DNA of 64,000 nucleotides from CBDFHF01 sp965247565 (GTDB taxonomy: Bacteria; Pseudomonadota; Gammaproteobacteria; Methylococcales; Methylomonadaceae): positions 1,550,001-1,614,000 of the forward strand of contig CBDFHF010000003.1 in the NCBI GenBank assembly GCA_965247565.1, in the 5' to 3' direction. Under the pieces are notes generated by a model, which saw nothing but the letters and a program-made list of their open reading frames with translations, had not been told where the DNA came from and made no database searches. Positions 63,379 to 64,000 of the stretch are shown in pieces. The position numbers and the translations under genes are program-made. How positions within the stretch are numbered: position 1 is the stretch's first letter; each line of letters begins with the position of its first letter.

Positions 63379-64000
63379 CTATCGAAAAGCATCAATCCCA
63401 AAAGGAATACGCAAAGTCATTTGTACATCTGGAGCATCGCGGGTTGCGCCGATGGCAACGGCTAAGTTTGCACTGGTTTTTGGGGTGAAAGCGTAGTTAA
63501 GACCGAAGGTGAATTGGCCGACGTCAAAGTTAGTGCCATCCAATCTTTCACCATTTTGCTCAGTTTTAAAATAAATGGTGTGAGAATACCCTAAGCTGAA
63601 TGATGCTTTTTCATTATAGGCAAGGCTAGTTCCAAAACTGAAGCCAATGGCATCGCCGGGGTCAATACTCCCACCCGTTTTAGTACGGATGTATTTTATG
63701 TTGCCCTTTTCATCTCGAATTATTTTGCCGTCTCCATCTCGCTGACGGAGAGGAATTATGCGTGTTTCAACATCTCGTTCGATGTCCCACAAGTAGCTTA
63801 CGTTTGCATAAAATACCGCCGGATCTGTAGGAAAAATGGCGGTTAGGCTTGGCTGAATAGACCAGAACCCAGTGCCGGTATTTAACTTGGTGGGTAAAAA
63901 ATAATCTGCATCGACCGGCATTTCAAAGGGGCTGGTGCCAGTATCAGTTTTCAATCGTAGATTACCGATTAAGAAAGGCCAGCCTTTTTGCCCGTTATTA
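63379..64000 (-). CDS. Outer-membrane beta-barrel-like protein (5' end outside window)
   Basis: The frame is open through the right edge, so only the C-terminal 206 or so residues are seen; an in-frame TTG at 63954 is not a start. The visible part has paired beta-strands (GFWSIQPSLTAIFPTDPAVFY, FSLGYSHTIYF, TFGLNYAFTPKTSANLAVAIG) and a charged loop near the middle (RQRDGDGKIIRDEKGNIKYI). It ends FGIDAFR rather than in the usual aromatic residue. It resembles transporter-type barrels of the MetA-pathway group, but I cannot name a substrate. It converges on the DUF2490-like gene. Confidence 0.7.
   Translation of the reverse strand, partial: NNGQKGWPFLIGNLRLKTDTGTSPFEMPVDADYFLPTKLNTGTGFWSIQPSLTAIFPTDPAVFYANVSYLWDIERDVETRIIPLRQRDGDGKIIRDEKGNIKYIRTKTGGSIDPGDAIGFSFGTSLAYNEKASFSLGYSHTIYFKTEQNGERLDGTNFDVGQFTFGLNYAFTPKTSANLAVAIGATRDAPDVQMTLRIPFGIDAFR

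Overview
This window looks like chromosome from a gammaproteobacterium. It encodes a complete Na+-pumping NADH:quinone oxidoreductase with NqrM, TamA/TamB, SbcB-type exonuclease I, a RelA-type (p)ppGpp synthetase, a Pst/PhoU/PhoB/PhoR set and one PEP-CTERM-like surface protein. The gene mix (DabA/DabB, BluB, PEP-CTERM, NqrA-F) would suit a methylotroph such as a member of the Methylococcales, but no diagnostic gene is present, so that placement is only a guess.

Layout. Positions 1-3169 hold a minus-strand group (rubredoxin, rubredoxin reductase, 5' part of bluB) diverging from a methyltransferase and ribA. Positions 3170-5500 are accessory DNA: a decayed IS630-like fragment, a short tandem repeat, an orphan ORF, a 1.29-kb IS5-type element with 13-bp inverted ends and a broken transposase, and an inverted repeat. 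Next come a dicarboxylate/amino-acid symporter, two identical tRNA-Phe genes with a clear promoter, a cold-shock protein, an RRM protein and a membrane-anchored GH17 protein. Positions 10159-12556 hold an unrecognised overlapping gene pair: a four-TM coiled-coil protein and a soluble Q-rich coiled-coil protein with an SPFH-like N-terminus.

Positions 12601-25986 form a phosphate/polyphosphate block. ParA, PPK2, a macro-domain protein and a CYTH/CHAD protein lie on the minus strand; SixA, PstS, PstC, PstA, PstB, PhoU, PhoB and PhoR lie on the plus strand. A strong Pho box precedes pstS, and a second candidate Pho box faces the CHAD gene. relA follows, tail-to-tail with phoR.

Positions 28367-38714 hold mainly single genes: ugd, a NamZ-like muramidase with a DOMON-like protein, an OmpA-like lipoprotein, an ExeA-type ATPase fused to ankyrin repeats, cca, a TauE/SafE permease, an NTF2-like protein and nadA. 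Positions 38972-44999 are nqrABCDEF, followed by a DUF2845 protein, nqrM, a CBS-domain protein and sbcB. tamB and tamA form a minus-strand pair. After a PEP-CTERM-like protein and an HD-GYP protein, positions 56446-63354 carry SulP, DabA, DabB and a DUF2490-like protein, a likely inorganic-carbon uptake operon. The window ends inside a minus-strand beta-barrel-like gene. No rRNA or CRISPR array was seen.
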